Positions 1-14,300 of a DNA stretch of 64,000 nucleotides are shown piece after piece. The stretch comes from Nymphaea colorata (Eukaryota; Streptophyta; Magnoliopsida; Nymphaeales; Nymphaeaceae). The stretch covers positions 19,280,370 through 19,344,369 of the forward strand of contig NC_045140.1 of the NCBI RefSeq assembly GCF_008831285.2, in the 5' to 3' direction. How positions within the stretch are numbered: the first letter of the stretch is position 1; every line of letters starts with the position of its first letter. The notes below the pieces were generated by a model. It saw only the letters and a program-made list of their open reading frames with translations. It did not search any database and was not told the DNA's origin. The translations under genes and the position numbers were made by a program.

Positions 1-571
1 TCGGGTTTCTGAAACAGGAAGGTATGATGTTTGAATCATTAGCTGCCAGAAGTAAGCAGTTGAAGAAGCGTGTAGAAATTCAACGAAACGGCATTTTCCT
101 CTTGTCGGTTTATCTTTCACAATGTAGGATCATTTCTTTAGAATCCCGACCACCAAATACGATGTGGGTATTTCAATTAATTTGATACTGGCGAGTAGTT
201 ACAAGTTATACGACCTAAACTAAGAAGAACTCATGCTTCGATTGCCTTTGCGAGGCACAATATTGTATGCAATGTTGTCATGTTGTTGTTACATATGGAT
301 CTAATGAAAGTGAAGGATTTTGGCCTTTTAAGAAACTGGGCAAGTGTTTGCTGGGTTAGAGGGAATGGGGCATCTCAATAGAAATAAGGTGAGGCTGAAA
401 TTTTCATTTAGAAAGCTTGGTGCCTGTATCTCACGCGAAATGGGAGAAAGTTTTTGTCATTTTCTTGATTTTTTCGATTTCGCATATTGTGGTGCCTGGG
501 GCATCAAACATCTCGTCTCCGACAGTCTGAGAACGTGAAAGAACGCGTTCACCTTCTATTCAGAAAATTAT

Positions 572-654
<83 letters not shown>

Positions 655-1779
655 GACACACACCCCTTTCCAAGTGATGCCTCCTTCGTTCGAGGCTTTC
701 TTACTTGATCACTCCATTATAGAATGGTGTGGTGTCGGACACCTTTTTAATTGATAGTTTTTTCATCTCATGGAAATATCCAACATATAAACTACCCTAG
801 CATGCACACATGCCATACATGTCTTTTGAATCTTGCTATCTCAACCTCCTATCTATGGAACGAGTCAAAGGTGAGCTTCATAATCTTGATTGAGTTGCTG
901 GCTGGTAAGTCTTGCTGACCAACAATCTCTACCTTGTCTTGAACGACTTCATTTTAATCATCCTTCATCAATCTGGTATTCTTTCCAAAGAACCAAATTT
1001 TTTTACTCATGATGCTAGTGGTGCTTAAGGCATGCATTTCATGGGATTGTGTACGTGTACAAGCTGCTTGTCCGATTGAAAAGCCATCTTATTAGCTTTT
1101 CATGCATGTCCTTAAGCTTTGCCTGTCTTCCTCTTTTTTTATGAACTACCAAGAGACTTCCACTGAGAGGATGGATCTGACAAACCGTCATTCTTTCCTT
1201 TTTCGTTGATAGTCAAAGAATCGACGATTTCAAGTCATGAAGCTAATATAGTTTAAGGCCTCAATTAATTGGACTTAGTTACCTATACAAGCTATCCTTT
1301 TTTACACAAACCTGCCTGTCAAGTTGAAAAGTCATCTCATTAGCTTCTAGTGCCTGCTGTTAAAGCTTGCTTCTTCTATTATGATTTACGAGGCATCAAG
1401 ACTTTCACTGAGAAGATGAATGTGACGAATCATTGTCGCTTTTCCTTCCTGTCTGTTTGGTAATTCTACTTGAAATGAAGTTCTCTTACTCCAGTCATTT
1501 GGAGTGCTTCTTCTGCTCCGTTTTTTCATAAAACTCTTCTCAAAATTCATGTTTCCTCATTGTCAATTTTATTTACCTAAATAACTACACTTGCAATAAC
1601 TACTCTCAGTGCTTTTCGATTTCAAAATTTTCAAGAATAGCTTTCTTTGCTATTGAGAAGGTATTTTAAAAAATGTAAAATATGACATAGGTATCAAGAA
1701 AGAATGCGGTGTCTAGCACCGAAGCCTTTCACCTAGAATTGAAATAAGCTCCTTAGAAGAAGCTAGGACTGATTTAAAC
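1..1779. other. Non-coding stretch left of the first Copia fossil, probably APH-1 intron or upstream DNA
   Basis: AT-rich sequence with no exon-like reading frame that I can recognise on either strand. It contains the CT/CA microsatellite at 575-652. The missing first exon of the APH-1 gene was looked for here and not found, so this is either part of its first intron, with exon 1 left of the window, or upstream DNA. Confidence 0.5.
575..652. repeat. Compound microsatellite (CT)n-(CA)n
   Basis: About 24 CT units (575-622) run directly into about 15 CA units (622-652). The Ser/Leu- and His/Thr-rich reading frames here come from the repeat and are not genes. Confidence 0.97.
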
Positions 1780-1782
1780 AGC

Positions 1783-2990
1783 CTGAATGGGAGCTGACCA
1801 TGAGGAGCAGATGAAGTTGTTGAGAAAGAACCAAACATGGGTTATTATCTCATTGTCTAAAGGAGAAAGACAATTGGTTGCAATGGGTATATGGGAAGAG
1901 TGAAACTTCTGGTAATGACAAAGAGATTACAAATGAACCTTGACTTGTAGGCTTGTAGCAGAGGATCTTCCCAAGAAGATAGTGATGATGATGACTGCTT
2001 CTCCTCAATTCCAATGCATTTATGTGGGTATATTAAATTTGGAGCTACAACAGGTGGATGTCAAAAAAACCTTTCTTGAAGGATATCCAAATGAAGAAAT
2101 TTATATACATCAACCAGAAGAGTTTGAAGTCAATGGTAAAAGGGATCTCATATGTCAGTCAAGAACGTTTGTGCTATGTCAGTAAAGAACGTTTGTGCGA
2201 TTAATTCACTAAAAAGAGCTCCATGAAATGCTATTTAAGACCTGATTTGTTTGTTTTAGAAAATGGATAAAATGGAGCCGCGATGTTTGTTGCATGCATG
2301 GAGGAGTTTGAAAAACAGTGAGAATTTCTTACCTTATTTTGTAAGTCAACATGTTTAATTGCAGTGAAGAACATGCCCGACACAATCAACTGAAGGAGCA
2401 TATCAAACAACAATTCTAGATGATATCAATAAACTAAAAGAGCTACTCAAACAACAATTTGAATGGAGAGACCTTGGTGCTGTAAAAAAATATTGGACGT
2501 AGAGATCAGATAAGAGGAAAATAGTTGCTTATGACTAATCCAACATAACTATACTCTCTCCAATTAACATGACTATGTTGATCCCATGACTGCTCCTTTA
2601 ACATCAAGTTAGATCATCATTAGAGATGTGCTCTGAAACAAAAGATGAAAGTGGAAATGTTGAAAGTTCCATATTCTATGACATGTAGAAGGCTAGACTC
2701 TTTCACATGCAGTTAGCATAGTGAGCAAGTATATGACCAGTCTTGTTAAAGAACGTTGTTTAGTTGTTAAGCTGGATTTTCAATGTCTAAAAGGTGAAAA
2801 GCTAAGTAACACAAATTCTTTAAAATAGTTGCTGACACAACTTGGTTGCAGGTGTTAAAAATGAGAATAATTAAGAAAAGACAATGTGTTTAATGTGATG
2901 AAGGTGAAATCTTCATCACGGAAGGCATAGCTATAGACGTTGATAGCTCTTGTGCAAAAACCTTTATTTAAGCATGACAGATCTATTACA
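1783..2990 (+). mobile_element. Ty1/Copia retrotransposon fossil (reverse transcriptase and RNase H region)
   Basis: On the plus strand, short stretches translate to hallmarks of the Copia pol polyprotein in the right order: the start of the reverse transcriptase with a KNQTW-type motif (near 1820), the V-DVK-x-FL-G-EEIYIHQPE block (2040-2125), the F-x-WRDLGAVKKY block (2455-2500), and the SHAV-x-IVSKYM block that precedes RNase H (2700-2740). No gag, integrase or matching LTRs are visible. It is a heavily broken partial copy, with roughly ten or more breaks, and looks old. It lies upstream of the APH-1 exons, probably in the first intron. Confidence 0.85.
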
Positions 2991-3838
2991 GAGATTTTTT
3001 GATAATTTTGAGTTGCAGATCTGTTGCCAATGTTTGTCGGTACTTATCTACGGCTGTGGATTTCTTGTCCCTTTTGCTGATCAATTGGCTCTTTAGCTAC
3101 TAAAATTTTGATTTTGATTTGAGCATTTCCTCTGTAATTTCAATATTGTTGCTCCTTTTCTCCACTGGTCAATGGACATGTCTGCCTTACTAGACCCCTG
3201 GTGATTTACAGGCTGAGGGGTTAGTTGCCAGACCACGAACTAGACTGACTGGTTGACCAGTTGGACAGACTCTCTGGTGGTTTGATAATCACATCCCTCT
3301 TTGACAGTTGGTAACTTTGCTTTAAACTTCTGGGCCGACTGAAATTCTTAATAGCTCGACAACACACATGAGAGTGGGTGTGGCTGTTGGTGGGAATCAA
3401 CGAACCCTTAATAATTATAAGTACATACATAACAGAATCAAGCAAAGGCAAGCTATGCTACTGATAGAAAGTTTATCAAGAAAAACCAATGGCAATAGCA
3501 AAAATGTTTCACAAAAAGGGAGTTGGTGAATTTTGACTGAGTCTGTGTGCTCAGGCTTTGTTGACCAGACTGCGCTTTCTGTTGGCTCGAGTCTTGCAAG
3601 CACTTGATGAAAATAGTCAGGTCCCGTTGGCAAACCCACACCCAGATCCAATATGAGTCCACTTGGGTGTGGCACCTGTTTTGGCAAGCCTATGTGACAT
3701 AATTTGTTCATGTTACTTCTTGAGTACAATGAATTCTGGTTCACCATATCTGCATTTTTTTTCTACCTGAGGCACAAATATTTATGTTCTTCAGATTTGT
3801 CATTTCACTTTTTTATTCTTTTTGTCGTATTGATGCAG

Positions 3839-6800
3839 TGCACTTTTGTGGCTTGTGAGCCTGATCATCTTGTCTGCAGCATGGCGAGCCTTTCTTCCTC
3901 TAAAATCTTCAATATGGCTACATGCAACTCTTCTGATCACCTCGGTCAGTCTTCAGGAAGGATTCAGGATCTTTTTCTGGAAGATGTATAAGTATGTCAA
4001 GTTTTCTTGTGGTTTCTGCTGGAGTTACACTTTTCTAGTTGTGTTCTGCTGAAAAATGTTTTATGTTAGTTTGCATGAATTTGGAACTTTCTTCTGCTAG
4101 TGCTGCTGACTACTTCATAGATCTATGAATTGCTGCACCTGAAAAAGTATGTTATTTTTTGCTAGTTTAGGTTGCTAAAAAAGTTCTCCTCTGGTTCTTG
4201 CACAATTCAATTTTGCATTATATGAATAATTCTAGGGTCTAATTCTTTGCTTAGTGATGTTCTGTGCTATAATGCAGAAGGCTTGAAGATATCTTGGATG
4301 CTTTTGCTGATAGAGTATCAAAGCCTCGTCTTTTCTTAACTGATAAGATGCAAATTGCTCTTGGTAAGCTTAACTGATTTTTTTTCTTAATTTTGACAAT
4401 AATTTTGTTGTTGGCTTTACATAAAAAATCAAACAGCAAACAATTTACAGAAGCATGCCCGACAAATGGCTACCAACTATATAAGAGAAAAGCATGCCAA
4501 CGTTTTAATAATTTGCATTTCACTGTCTGGATCAAGAAAGTATAGAACAAACAGCCACTTTTTGATCGTCAACAGGAAAAACTAAAGTTTTAAAATAAAT
4601 TATTTTTTTACCCTATCAACAAACAACAACCCTATTACTCAATGTTATGGAGACATTTAGCTGGTAGATCTTCATTTCTTCCTGATTGTTTAGTGCCTGA
4701 ATTGTGGAGCTGCTGGAACAGTAAAGTTGCACCAGAATGATGGAGCTCTGTTAGAACATGGCAGCATCTCTCTCTTTCTCTGCTTAGGCTGTATGAAAAT
4801 GAATGGAATAGATTTCAGGATGGTGAGGGGGACGAATGGGGGAGCAAGGACAAAGCAGGTGAGGAATTGTGCAGACAAAGCTAGGACAGCAATGAACTAC
4901 GTTCATTGCAACTTGCAATCAAGTGTCTAATAATGAATGATGTAAAGACCTGTTTTATGTTTATCATGACACTATTTTCTTCCCCTCATGATTTTGTTGA
5001 TTAAGGTGAATTAAACCCTCTGCCAAGTTGGCATCCCCAGTATGAGTGGTGCTGTCGCATATGCACTCAGCCTGCTGCGAGTTTGCAGTTGCAGAGAGAA
5101 ATTATCAGCTGAACCTTGATTTCTCTAGCAGGAAACGAACTGAGGTTTTGCAGGACACAGAAACAATGGTCTCTGACCCCAATACAAAATGTCTTCTGCG
5201 TCCAAACCAAGTACAACCGACCTGAATTTGGTTCCCAATGGCAACCACAATGGTTTTACCTCCTGGAGGAATCGGCCTGCTCTCAAACCTATTGTTGTTT
5301 CACATTAACTCCAACTGCTTTGGCCTCCATTCTCTTGTTCCTGTTGAAAGAAAAGAGCATGCTGGCACAACATTGACAGAATAAGGGGAGGTACAGATAT
5401 TGGCTGTTACTCTTCAGTAACTCATACTAAACTTTGGTTAACCTAACAATGGTGAGGAAAGAGAGTGCTTGAGGAAAACTCTGGAACCTTAACGATTAAA
5501 TGAAGAAAACAAATAAGAGTATACTGTGCTTTTGTCGGGGCATGTTCCTGTAAATGTTTGAAACTGGAAGCTGCTGACTCCGACTTGGTTTCTTTTCTTG
5601 GCTTCATCACACAGGAGAAAGAGTTAACATACTTAAAGTTCTATAAAAATGTGAGAAATATAGAAAATATTAAGAGCAATGGAAACCTCTATGTGCATAA
5701 GATGCAAAGTTTGCAACACTTTCACAGGTTTAGACTTCAGGGAAGCTTTATTGGCTTATTTCTCTTCATATGCGAGTTTTACCTACAACATGATATTGTC
5801 ATTGTGACATAACAAGAACACTTTATGGAGTGGTTAATTGCTTATCCTGCATCAAGAATATCACTATCAGATAATTTGTTTAGGATCATTAATTAAACCA
5901 TTTGGAAAGCTCAAATATTTAAGAAACATATTCCAGTAAGCAAGGAATTCATATTATCTTCAGCAGAATTAACATAAAAAGATGGACCATAAAAGATGAA
6001 GAGCATGATATGACAAGGTTTTTGTTTTTCAGAAAATTTGTCTTCAATATGTTTATTAACTTTATTTGAATATTCTCTTACTATCTCATCTTTGCTTTTT
6101 GCTGTCTTGTATGATTCAGCTGGTGGTTTAGGTCATGGAGTGGCCCATGCAGTTTTTTTCTGTCTGAGCCTTTTGACACCTGCTTTTGGTCCTGCAACAT
6201 TCTATGTTGACAGCTGTCCTCATATGCCATTTTTTCTTGTCTCGTGTAAGATACTATCTTGTACCTGACTCCATATTTTTGTTTACTTACCCTAAAAACG
6301 CCTCTGCTTAATCTTTAAGTATTATTTAACCATGAACGTGGAGTATTTTTTCTGAATAAGAACTTTTTCCTCCCGTTTCTCCTTGCCTCTGATTGCAATA
6401 ACTAGCTTTTAGTATTCTTTGCTTGTGTATGTTCAGTTTGCCTTTTCTGCTATAGTCCCCATTGACTGTTCATGAATAGACACATATTGCTGCTTTAGTA
6501 TATACCACAGCACTCACGTTATTTTTAACAAAATGTATCGTGGTAAGCCATTAGTTATAGCACTTAGTTACATCATAAATTGATGCTTATTAGCATTGGT
6601 CCATTGAAATGTGCACATTTCTTATCTGCTATGTTGGTATTTTTGCACTTAAGTACATCACAAAATTGATGCTTTTTATACCTTATTAACCTAGATCTAC
6701 TCAAATATGCTTGTTTCTTGTCGTCTGAAATTTGCATATTTGTGTTGGGTGTCTGTGTGCATGTGTGTGAAAGAGAGAGAGAGAGCTTTTAAAGCTTTGG

Positions 6801-9576
6801 TTTTTCTCTTATACTATCTGTGTGTGTGTTTCAAACCATGAAAATGTTTATTCTCAATTAGAAGCTGAACTTTCTTCTACTTGTTTATTAGTTTGATTTC
6901 CAGGTTTTCCCAAGTGCAACTGTCTCCAACATCATAGTTTGCAGACCTAAAGCTATAGAGGCTAAAGACCCCTCTTTAAGCATTAAAGGAAATGGAGCTA
7001 GTTGGTGGGTAGCTCATAATGATCCTTTGAAGAAAAAAGAAAAGAAAAAAAAAGACAAAAACAAAAAAGAGTTAATTGCACAAATACACAATGTGTGCAG
7101 CAGGTATAGGTATCAATCTACAAAATAGTCCATAATACAAAATAGTACACACACATTGCTACCAATATATGTGTGTGTTTTGGATACAAACACTACTGAG
7201 ATCTGAACTTGTCTTTCAAGTGTGGATTAAGTGCTTGCATTGTGACGTTAGTGCCCAAAAACACCCTTTCTCTAATGAGAATCATGATTCCTAGCAGCAG
7301 TCAATGCTTCCTGAATGTAGCAACTTTCTCATGTTTAACTTAGACTAGCTTGTTAGTTGGATGTAAGGAATGCAGTTTAGTGAGGAATCACCTGTAAATG
7401 TCAAACAGTAGTTTGAGTGCTATTGAAAATTAAGCTCATTCCTTTTCTTGCAATGCAAGTCTAGCATACTAAAAAATTAACTGATGTAATTAGCTGTTGA
7501 TTCCATTGGGACAATTCCTCTTATAGCTTTCTTCATAGAAATCATGAATTGTGTTTTTGTTCTGCCTAAGTGTCATTGGCTTCTTACTGATTAATAACCT
7601 GTGCCTTAGCTTGTTGGTATATATGCACCAGAAAGACACATGTTCTCTAAGTAATGCTATTAATATCTATGCTATGTTCCTTCAAGCCCAAGGTCAATTT
7701 TTGCCCTAGCATCTGTGCTTCTGCATTGCTTCATTTGATTTTTGTAGTTGACCTCAACTGTCCTTGTCTAGTACCAAAAGTTTGTTCCATCCCTTTACCT
7801 CTCTGTCATTATTCTTAAGCTGTGCACATGATATTCTGCTATCTTGTTAAGCTTAGGAAGTAGCAACCAAGTAAATTCACTTTTATGTGTGCCAATTTAA
7901 GCACTTCTCCAGACCAGCAAGTACAGTCTTAAGAGACTCAATCTTCAAAAGACTCCTCAAAATCGATTACCCTGTAGTGTTCTTCAAAAAAGATCTGGTC
8001 TGTTGAAAACAGCAGCTCATTCTAATGACTATATAAAGATAAGTTAGTTGGGTAAAAAAAAAAAACCTAGACTCAGACAAGAAGTGCATCTTTTCATGTT
8101 CTTTCTCCAATAAAATGAAGATGTTAAAGTCTAAAATGGATTGTATCATGGATATCCAATTACAATGGGATTTGCTTCCCTAGATATACTCATGGTGTGA
8201 AATTATCTGCAAATGAATCCATTTTCTAACTGGATGGAAGTATGTGTCAGCACTACGGCTGACAATGGAAAAGCACGGCTTCAGTCCACCTTCTAGCTGG
8301 GGAGGAGAAGAGTGTGAATGTGGCTCTGCAGTTGTCCAATGTAAAAACATGAATTGAACCTGATTCCTACCAAAGTAAACCTTATCGAGCTTCCTTATAC
8401 CTTCTTGCCTTTGTTTTATCTTGGTTTTACCAGAGTGAGCAGAAGGCTTCCGTCCAATATGAACTTTTAGGTTGGCATCTCTTATTATTGATTAGGTTCA
8501 AAAGGAAAAATTGAAAATAATGACTGGGATAGCTTATCTAGTACACATTTGAAGTGCCATGCCTATGTGAAGAAAAATATTCATTGTCCTAAAATCATTT
8601 GGTAGGCACTACAAAATTTGGCAATCATTTTCTTGGCTCTAACCAACTGTTGGTCTTTGCAAGTTTCATCAGAGGTTGGATGTAGGAAGTGTGATACTGA
8701 ATCTACTTTCGCACCTAAAAAGAAAAGAAAAGCTGATGTCTTTGCAAGTACTGTTGCTTAGCTGCAAGGCTTTCGTTCGTGAGCTAGCCTTGTTTGCTTC
8801 CTCTTTTCCTCTCTGTTTCGGATGTCCATCAAATCTCTTCTCTGGCTAGGATATCGTTTTCTGTTTATGATGATTTTCTTTAGCTGATAATAGCTTTCTT
8901 TACAGCAACTTTGACTCTTGGATTTGTGACGATACACACCTTTTCAATGGTGATAGCTTTCAATGGATATGCAGAGCAGAAGAGAGTAGATCAACTATTT
9001 GTTCCTATAGTTCATCTTGCGGCATCACTGCTGGTGAGTCCTATTCTATTTGTTCCTTTGAAACATAGACTTCTATGAATGCTATGTCTCCTTAAAAACA
9101 ATTTCATTTTTTAGTTTCATAACATTTTGGAGGATGGTAAATGAAAACATGATTTTTATCATACACCTTTTTTATGTCCTATTGCATTGAACCTGACAAA
9201 TTAGCATATTTCTCTAGGACATCTAAAATGTTAATCCTTTTTTCTCTACTAAAAGCAGTTTCCTCTCTTGTCTCTCTCTCTTTTCTCCTGCATATGCATA
9301 CTCATTATGGAGGTGTATTCTCACATATTCTTTTGGAGCATGTTATACTAGTTGATAAAAAAGTGCCATGGCCTGTACATAATTGTTCTACTGATCGTTT
9401 TGTTGCCTTCTGAATGGAACTTCCTCCTGCAGACTCTTGTAAACCTCATACCGGGTGGTTGTCTAGTTGGAATTCCACTTGTTTACTTTGTTGCTTTTTT
9501 GACTTTACTGCACTGCGGGAAAATGGTGTGGAGGAGACTTCATGAGAACTATAGCAGGATAGAAGTCACTGAGTGA
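3839..9576 (+). CDS. APH1: Gamma-secretase subunit APH-1 (5' exon outside the window)
   Basis: Five exons fit: 3839-3991, 4278-4363, 6120-6245, 8906-9033 and 9433-9576 (stop TGA), all with GT-AG borders and compatible phases. They give about 212 residues; plant APH-1 proteins have about 250, so the first roughly 38 residues (the first membrane helix) lie on an exon that I cannot find in the window. APH-1 is a multi-pass endomembrane protein and the scaffold of gamma-secretase, which cleaves type I membrane proteins inside the bilayer. The diagnostic parts are visible: the [12 protein letters not shown] loop, the LTDK segment, the [13 protein letters not shown] helix with the conserved GxxxG-type glycines and histidine, [12 protein letters not shown] with the second conserved histidine, and the C-terminal [10 protein letters not shown]. 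The two middle introns are long (1.76 and 2.66 kb). Identity is certain from the match to the plant family; start unknown. Confidence 0.93.
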
Positions 9577-9771
9577 TCAACTTCTGCAATGATAGGATGC
9601 TTGAAAAGCTAAAACTGGGATGCAGCTTGTACCAAAAAGTGGAGCCTTGGCCACTGGGGTGGTTTTTCTGTACTTTTAAGCTAAAAGATGGATAGTACTA
9701 GCTAGACATTGAAAAAATCACACCACTGCACTGGTGATGAATTTCATGTGGAATTACTAAGGATTTGGTAA

Positions 9772-9777
9772 AATAAA
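9772..9777 (+). promoter_or_regulatory. Possible polyadenylation signal of APH-1
   Basis: An AATAAA hexamer lies 196 bases downstream of the APH-1 stop codon, a normal distance for a plant 3' UTR. There is no transcript evidence. Confidence 0.4.
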
Positions 9778-11311
9778 TAAATACACCATTTATCTCCACA
9801 TGAACTTCTGTTCACTATGAATCAACACGCATGTACATGTACATATATAAACACTTGCATATGCATGTATAAGCATTTGGCTTGGATTTGGATGATATTC
9901 CTTTATATTTTGGTTGCTTGTCGGTGAAGAGAGACCATTTTTCTTGCAGTAAAATCTTCCAGAGTTTGACCCCTTACAACATTCTGTGCACACAATGTCT
10001 TAAGCCAATCGTTTTTCATGAGTAAAGAAAAATTGAATTCAAGGTGCTTTTGTTGTTCTACAAGGCCAAATTGCTGATGACAATGAATCCTCAAGGTGGA
10101 TTTATGTAATATCTGTAGTTATTTGTTCCCAATAGCAGGTGGCGTCACTCCTGTGATTGAGTTTGAGATTGTGGGAGGGAACCAACACGGTTGATTGGAG
10201 TACAGATATGAAATAAAAGGCAAATGAAAAAGTGCCGAGGATGATGAACATTCTCATTCAGGATACATCATTGGAGTTGTATCGAATTAAGCTGAACCTG
10301 GAAAGAAGAACCTTCCAATTGGCTTTCCTAGCTTGAGGCTATGCAACATGGGTGATCCATCAGTTTGCCATGCCTACTGGTCATCTATGTATAGGGGATC
10401 AAATTGATTGCATATAGTTTTATAACCTGATGGGAGGGACTGCCTGAACCTGTTCTGAAAGTGGGTGCTTCTCTCATGGCTGTTGAGACGCAGGTATCAA
10501 GAGGAGTATGAAGAGTTCAGTGTGTCAACTCTTGCATGGCCTGCCCGCGCTCATCTATCAGCTGATCTATATATAAATCACATGCACTAAACCTTCACAG
10601 TCGTCACTGGTTGGCTGGGACAATGAAACAGCTCGAAAGGAGAAGTCATAATACAGAGTTCTGGTAAATGCGGTGATATAAAACGAAATTTTGTGTTGGT
10701 AGAGACCATATATTCTCAACTGTGATTCCAAAACTATGCTGAATTTTCGACAACCTTTCCTAAAAATACCGGGTTTCTCCTAATTTTTGGGATGTGCCTG
10801 CTTGGGGCAACATCTGCCTGCTATAGTTGCTCTAACCTCCGTCCATTTTGTAAACGAAGCTGGCACCGTATACAGTTATAACAGGCAAAGTATGAGATTT
10901 GTTGAGTCTGTACCAACGAAACCGGCGACCAAAAGAGATCTTTCAGGTCAAAGCCACGTCTGATTGGTTGACGCAAAATTCGGTTTCGGGTGAGAACATG
11001 TGTCTATCGAACCTCAGTTTGCGTCACAAAAACAAAAGAGAGAGAGAGAGAGAGAGAGAGAGCTTTGGCTGCAAAACGTTGTGCTATCCGACATTCCATA
11101 CAAAAGCGCCTACATTTACAAGAAAAAAAATTGTATGAAATTTTACAGATGGAAGGGCTTGGCAATGTTCTAGCAAGCTTTCCTATGTATATACTATTTA
11201 CGTTATTTTTATAACAAATTGGAAAGAAATTCTAGTGCGCACAGATAACATCTCTTATTTTACAGATATATGGTTAAGATTGATTCGTTGCTAGTCACTT
11301 TCTTTTTTTCT
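9778..11311. other. Intergenic region between two convergent genes
   Basis: This separates the 3' ends of APH-1 (+) and the methyltransferase gene (-). No credible exon was seen. It contains a (GA)n run at 11037-11062. Confidence 0.5.
11037..11062. repeat. (GA)n microsatellite
   Basis: Thirteen GA units in intergenic DNA; the Arg/Glu-rich frames across it are artefacts of the repeat. Confidence 0.95.
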
Positions 11312-14300
11312 TCACTTAATAAAGAACTTCCAGATCTCTCTGTCGGCCAACTCTGTGAGCAAGTGAGCTCCGAACATCCCTTCCTCCTCCACCATCGCCT
11401 TCATCTGCTTAGCACCACCTTGGAAACCAATGTAGCTCTTCTTCGCAGCTATGAACATCACTCCATATGGTGGCCGTAAGCACTGTCAATCAGAGGACGC
11501 TCAGGTGAGAAACATAACAAAAAACAAGCATTTTACTTTATAGTCATAAAATAGAGCAGAAATTCAGAGCTGCCCCACTTGCAGAGGCATGGAACATTTG
11601 TAAATTGGTGTAACTAATACCCCCTGTCAATAGTGTCAAGGAAGCTATAAGGACCACCGAAAGATCCATCACCAAATGGTAAAAGGTGAAAGAGTAATTA
11701 TATGTAAATATTGTACCATCTTCAAAGGGGATGCACTAAATTGGCTTCAATATGGCTAAGTTCTTAAGGTTGCCCACTTAACTATATGGTCTTAAGAAAC
11801 CCACCTTTTTTATAAGTCCATATAGCTTTCTTAAGGATGTCAACGAGTATGGAATGTCCTTCATCAGAATTATATCATATCCTCCCTCAGATGGGTCAGT
11901 GTCAGTGGCACGTTCCCATGCACGGCTTCCTGAGAGCTTCCGAGATCTTCTAGCTGACGAAGAGTCCGGAGCAAGGGCACTGCCATCCTGGCTACTACAG
12001 CCATCAAGAAAATCCTCTTCTGAAAAGCTGAGGCTCATATTTATTGGGATGTCATAAACATCCTTCTTCACGACTGATAAGACAGTGGGGAGCTCATCCC
12101 ATTCACCTGCATAGAAATGCACATCTGGGGACACAGACAACCGTGTTGGAGTCAATGGGCTCTCAGGCTGACGGCTTTGGCGGTCACGTGCTTGCTCAAG
12201 GTTGGCAAGGACATTGGGTATTGTGACACATCTTATGGTCTCAGCATTTAGGTCCTGGAAATGAACTGCAGAGGCGCCCTGTTCACATAATTGTGTCAGC
12301 AGAAAGAGAGAGTATTATTGGAAATTGATAAGACTGCTTTCAAGAAATAATGCAGGAGCCAATAACACGGGCTTGCCCCCACAACAGAAGTTCAATAAAC
12401 TAAAATAACCAAACTTTCTTATTATTTTTCAGTTACCTGGAAGATTAGAAAAACATTTACAGGAAACAAGGAACTTCCAAATTTATACGAAGAAAGGTAA
12501 CAAAATCTTTTACTAAGGAGACCAATTTTAGTTGCTCCATGGAGCCAGCAATAAGCAAACAAGGCATTTAGGTAATTAATTTGCATAAACAAAGTGAGAG
12601 GCCTTTCTTCAAGAAATGAAAACAGGCAGATATTTTTGTGGCAGGAACTAAGAAACACAGCCTTAGTCACATCAATACCCACATCAGGTAAGATGATTGA
12701 AGCGTATGACTCATCAGTTGAACACAATTGAAGGACTAAATATTCATACTTTTAAAAAATCAAGGATGAAGAACTGGGCAAACAATAGCCATTCTAAAAG
12801 ACGTATAGGTGTTTCTAGCTACTAGACTGCAAAATTTCAAGTCACTGAAATAGGTCATTTACTGCAGGAACTGGTAAGATAACAAACCTTAAGGCAGGCG
12901 AAGATCCCAGGCAATCCATGTCCACAACCAAGCTGCAACAAATGTCAAATGATCATCAAACTTTTCTAGAATAAGTTAATGCCTGACAATGCATTGGAAA
13001 CTAACAAAAGATTGCTGGGAATTTACCTATTATTCATGAAGGGCATTAATCAAATTTTCAATCTATTAACTATCTAAATACAAGAGAAAAAACAAGAGTT
13101 TCCCATTGAAGAAGTGAATTTTAATCAGCTGGAAACGGAAATCATGTCATATGAAAGGCTGGTTTAAGCACATTTGGAGAAGCAACACAGATATTAAGTT
13201 GAGGCAGCAAAAGTTATTCAGCAACTAGAAATCTCAGGTGTGGATTGTTGATTTCAGGTGAAGAAATCTGCACGGTTGATTACAAGGAGACTTCCAATGC
13301 TTGAAATCTCAGGAATAGAAAAAGATCATGCTTTTCCAACGTGGATACAATTTTATAAGCTGAAGATTAAAGCTTTCATTTTCAAATCCCTATAGCAAAA
13401 TCTATGCATTAAGAACACTTGAATATCTTTCTATTCGTAGGTTTTCAGACATGGAAATCACAATCACAAGGTCAGTGTTGCAAAATATAGTCACACGTAA
13501 GAAATTCTACTACAGTGTATTGCCCTCTCGTCCACAAGATATTTCCCTTGTGTGTGTATGGTTGTTTACAGACAGTGGATCCTGCTGTACCATCTAACTT
13601 TTCAATTCTACTAAGCATTTTTCAGAAATCTAACCATATAGATAGATGCGTAATGTTGAAAAATAATCGAACTTTGAGCACTACAACCAGAATCATACAA
13701 TCCAAACTACATGTTGGATTTTCAAAATATTTTTAAGCAAGTAGTTTTTGGTATTTTGCATCCACCCAAATGGTTTGATTTGTGAAAGTGACAAAATGGC
13801 AGGACTGACCTAAATGTGCTATAAAAGTGGATAGTGGGATTTCAATTCCTCTACAAATACATACATATGTGTGTGTGTGTGTGTGTGTGTCTGTATATAT
13901 ATGCATTCATTTTTTTGTTTGTTTTGTCTTGTAATTTATAGATTGAAGTGAAAATGTTTTGAATAACTCAATTTGCCTCGCTTCCTCATTTTATTCTTTC
14001 CCCTCTTTATCTTTTTCTCCTCTTTTGTCGAATGAATCTGCCAAGGGCCCTGCCTAAGCCATTTTATGAGATCTATTACTTACACCTGCCTAACTGTTTT
14101 GACTACATAGCCAACACCTAAGAATAATATTTGGGCACCCCTGTCCTTTAGGACTCCATGTGTAGAAAGATTACCTCCAAAACACGCTTGCCTCTAAAGC
14201 TCAACTGTCCATCACGAATTTCATGCTTAAGCACATTAACAAGATCAATCGAGCCCTCCCAAGATTTAATGGATCCTGCAACAAGGATCACCGAGTAACT

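Noticed and set aside
487-708. Ser-Leu and His-Thr repeat proteins at CT/CA tracts, also at 23729-23917, 50049-50240 and 52697-52949
   Set aside because: Translations of microsatellites only.
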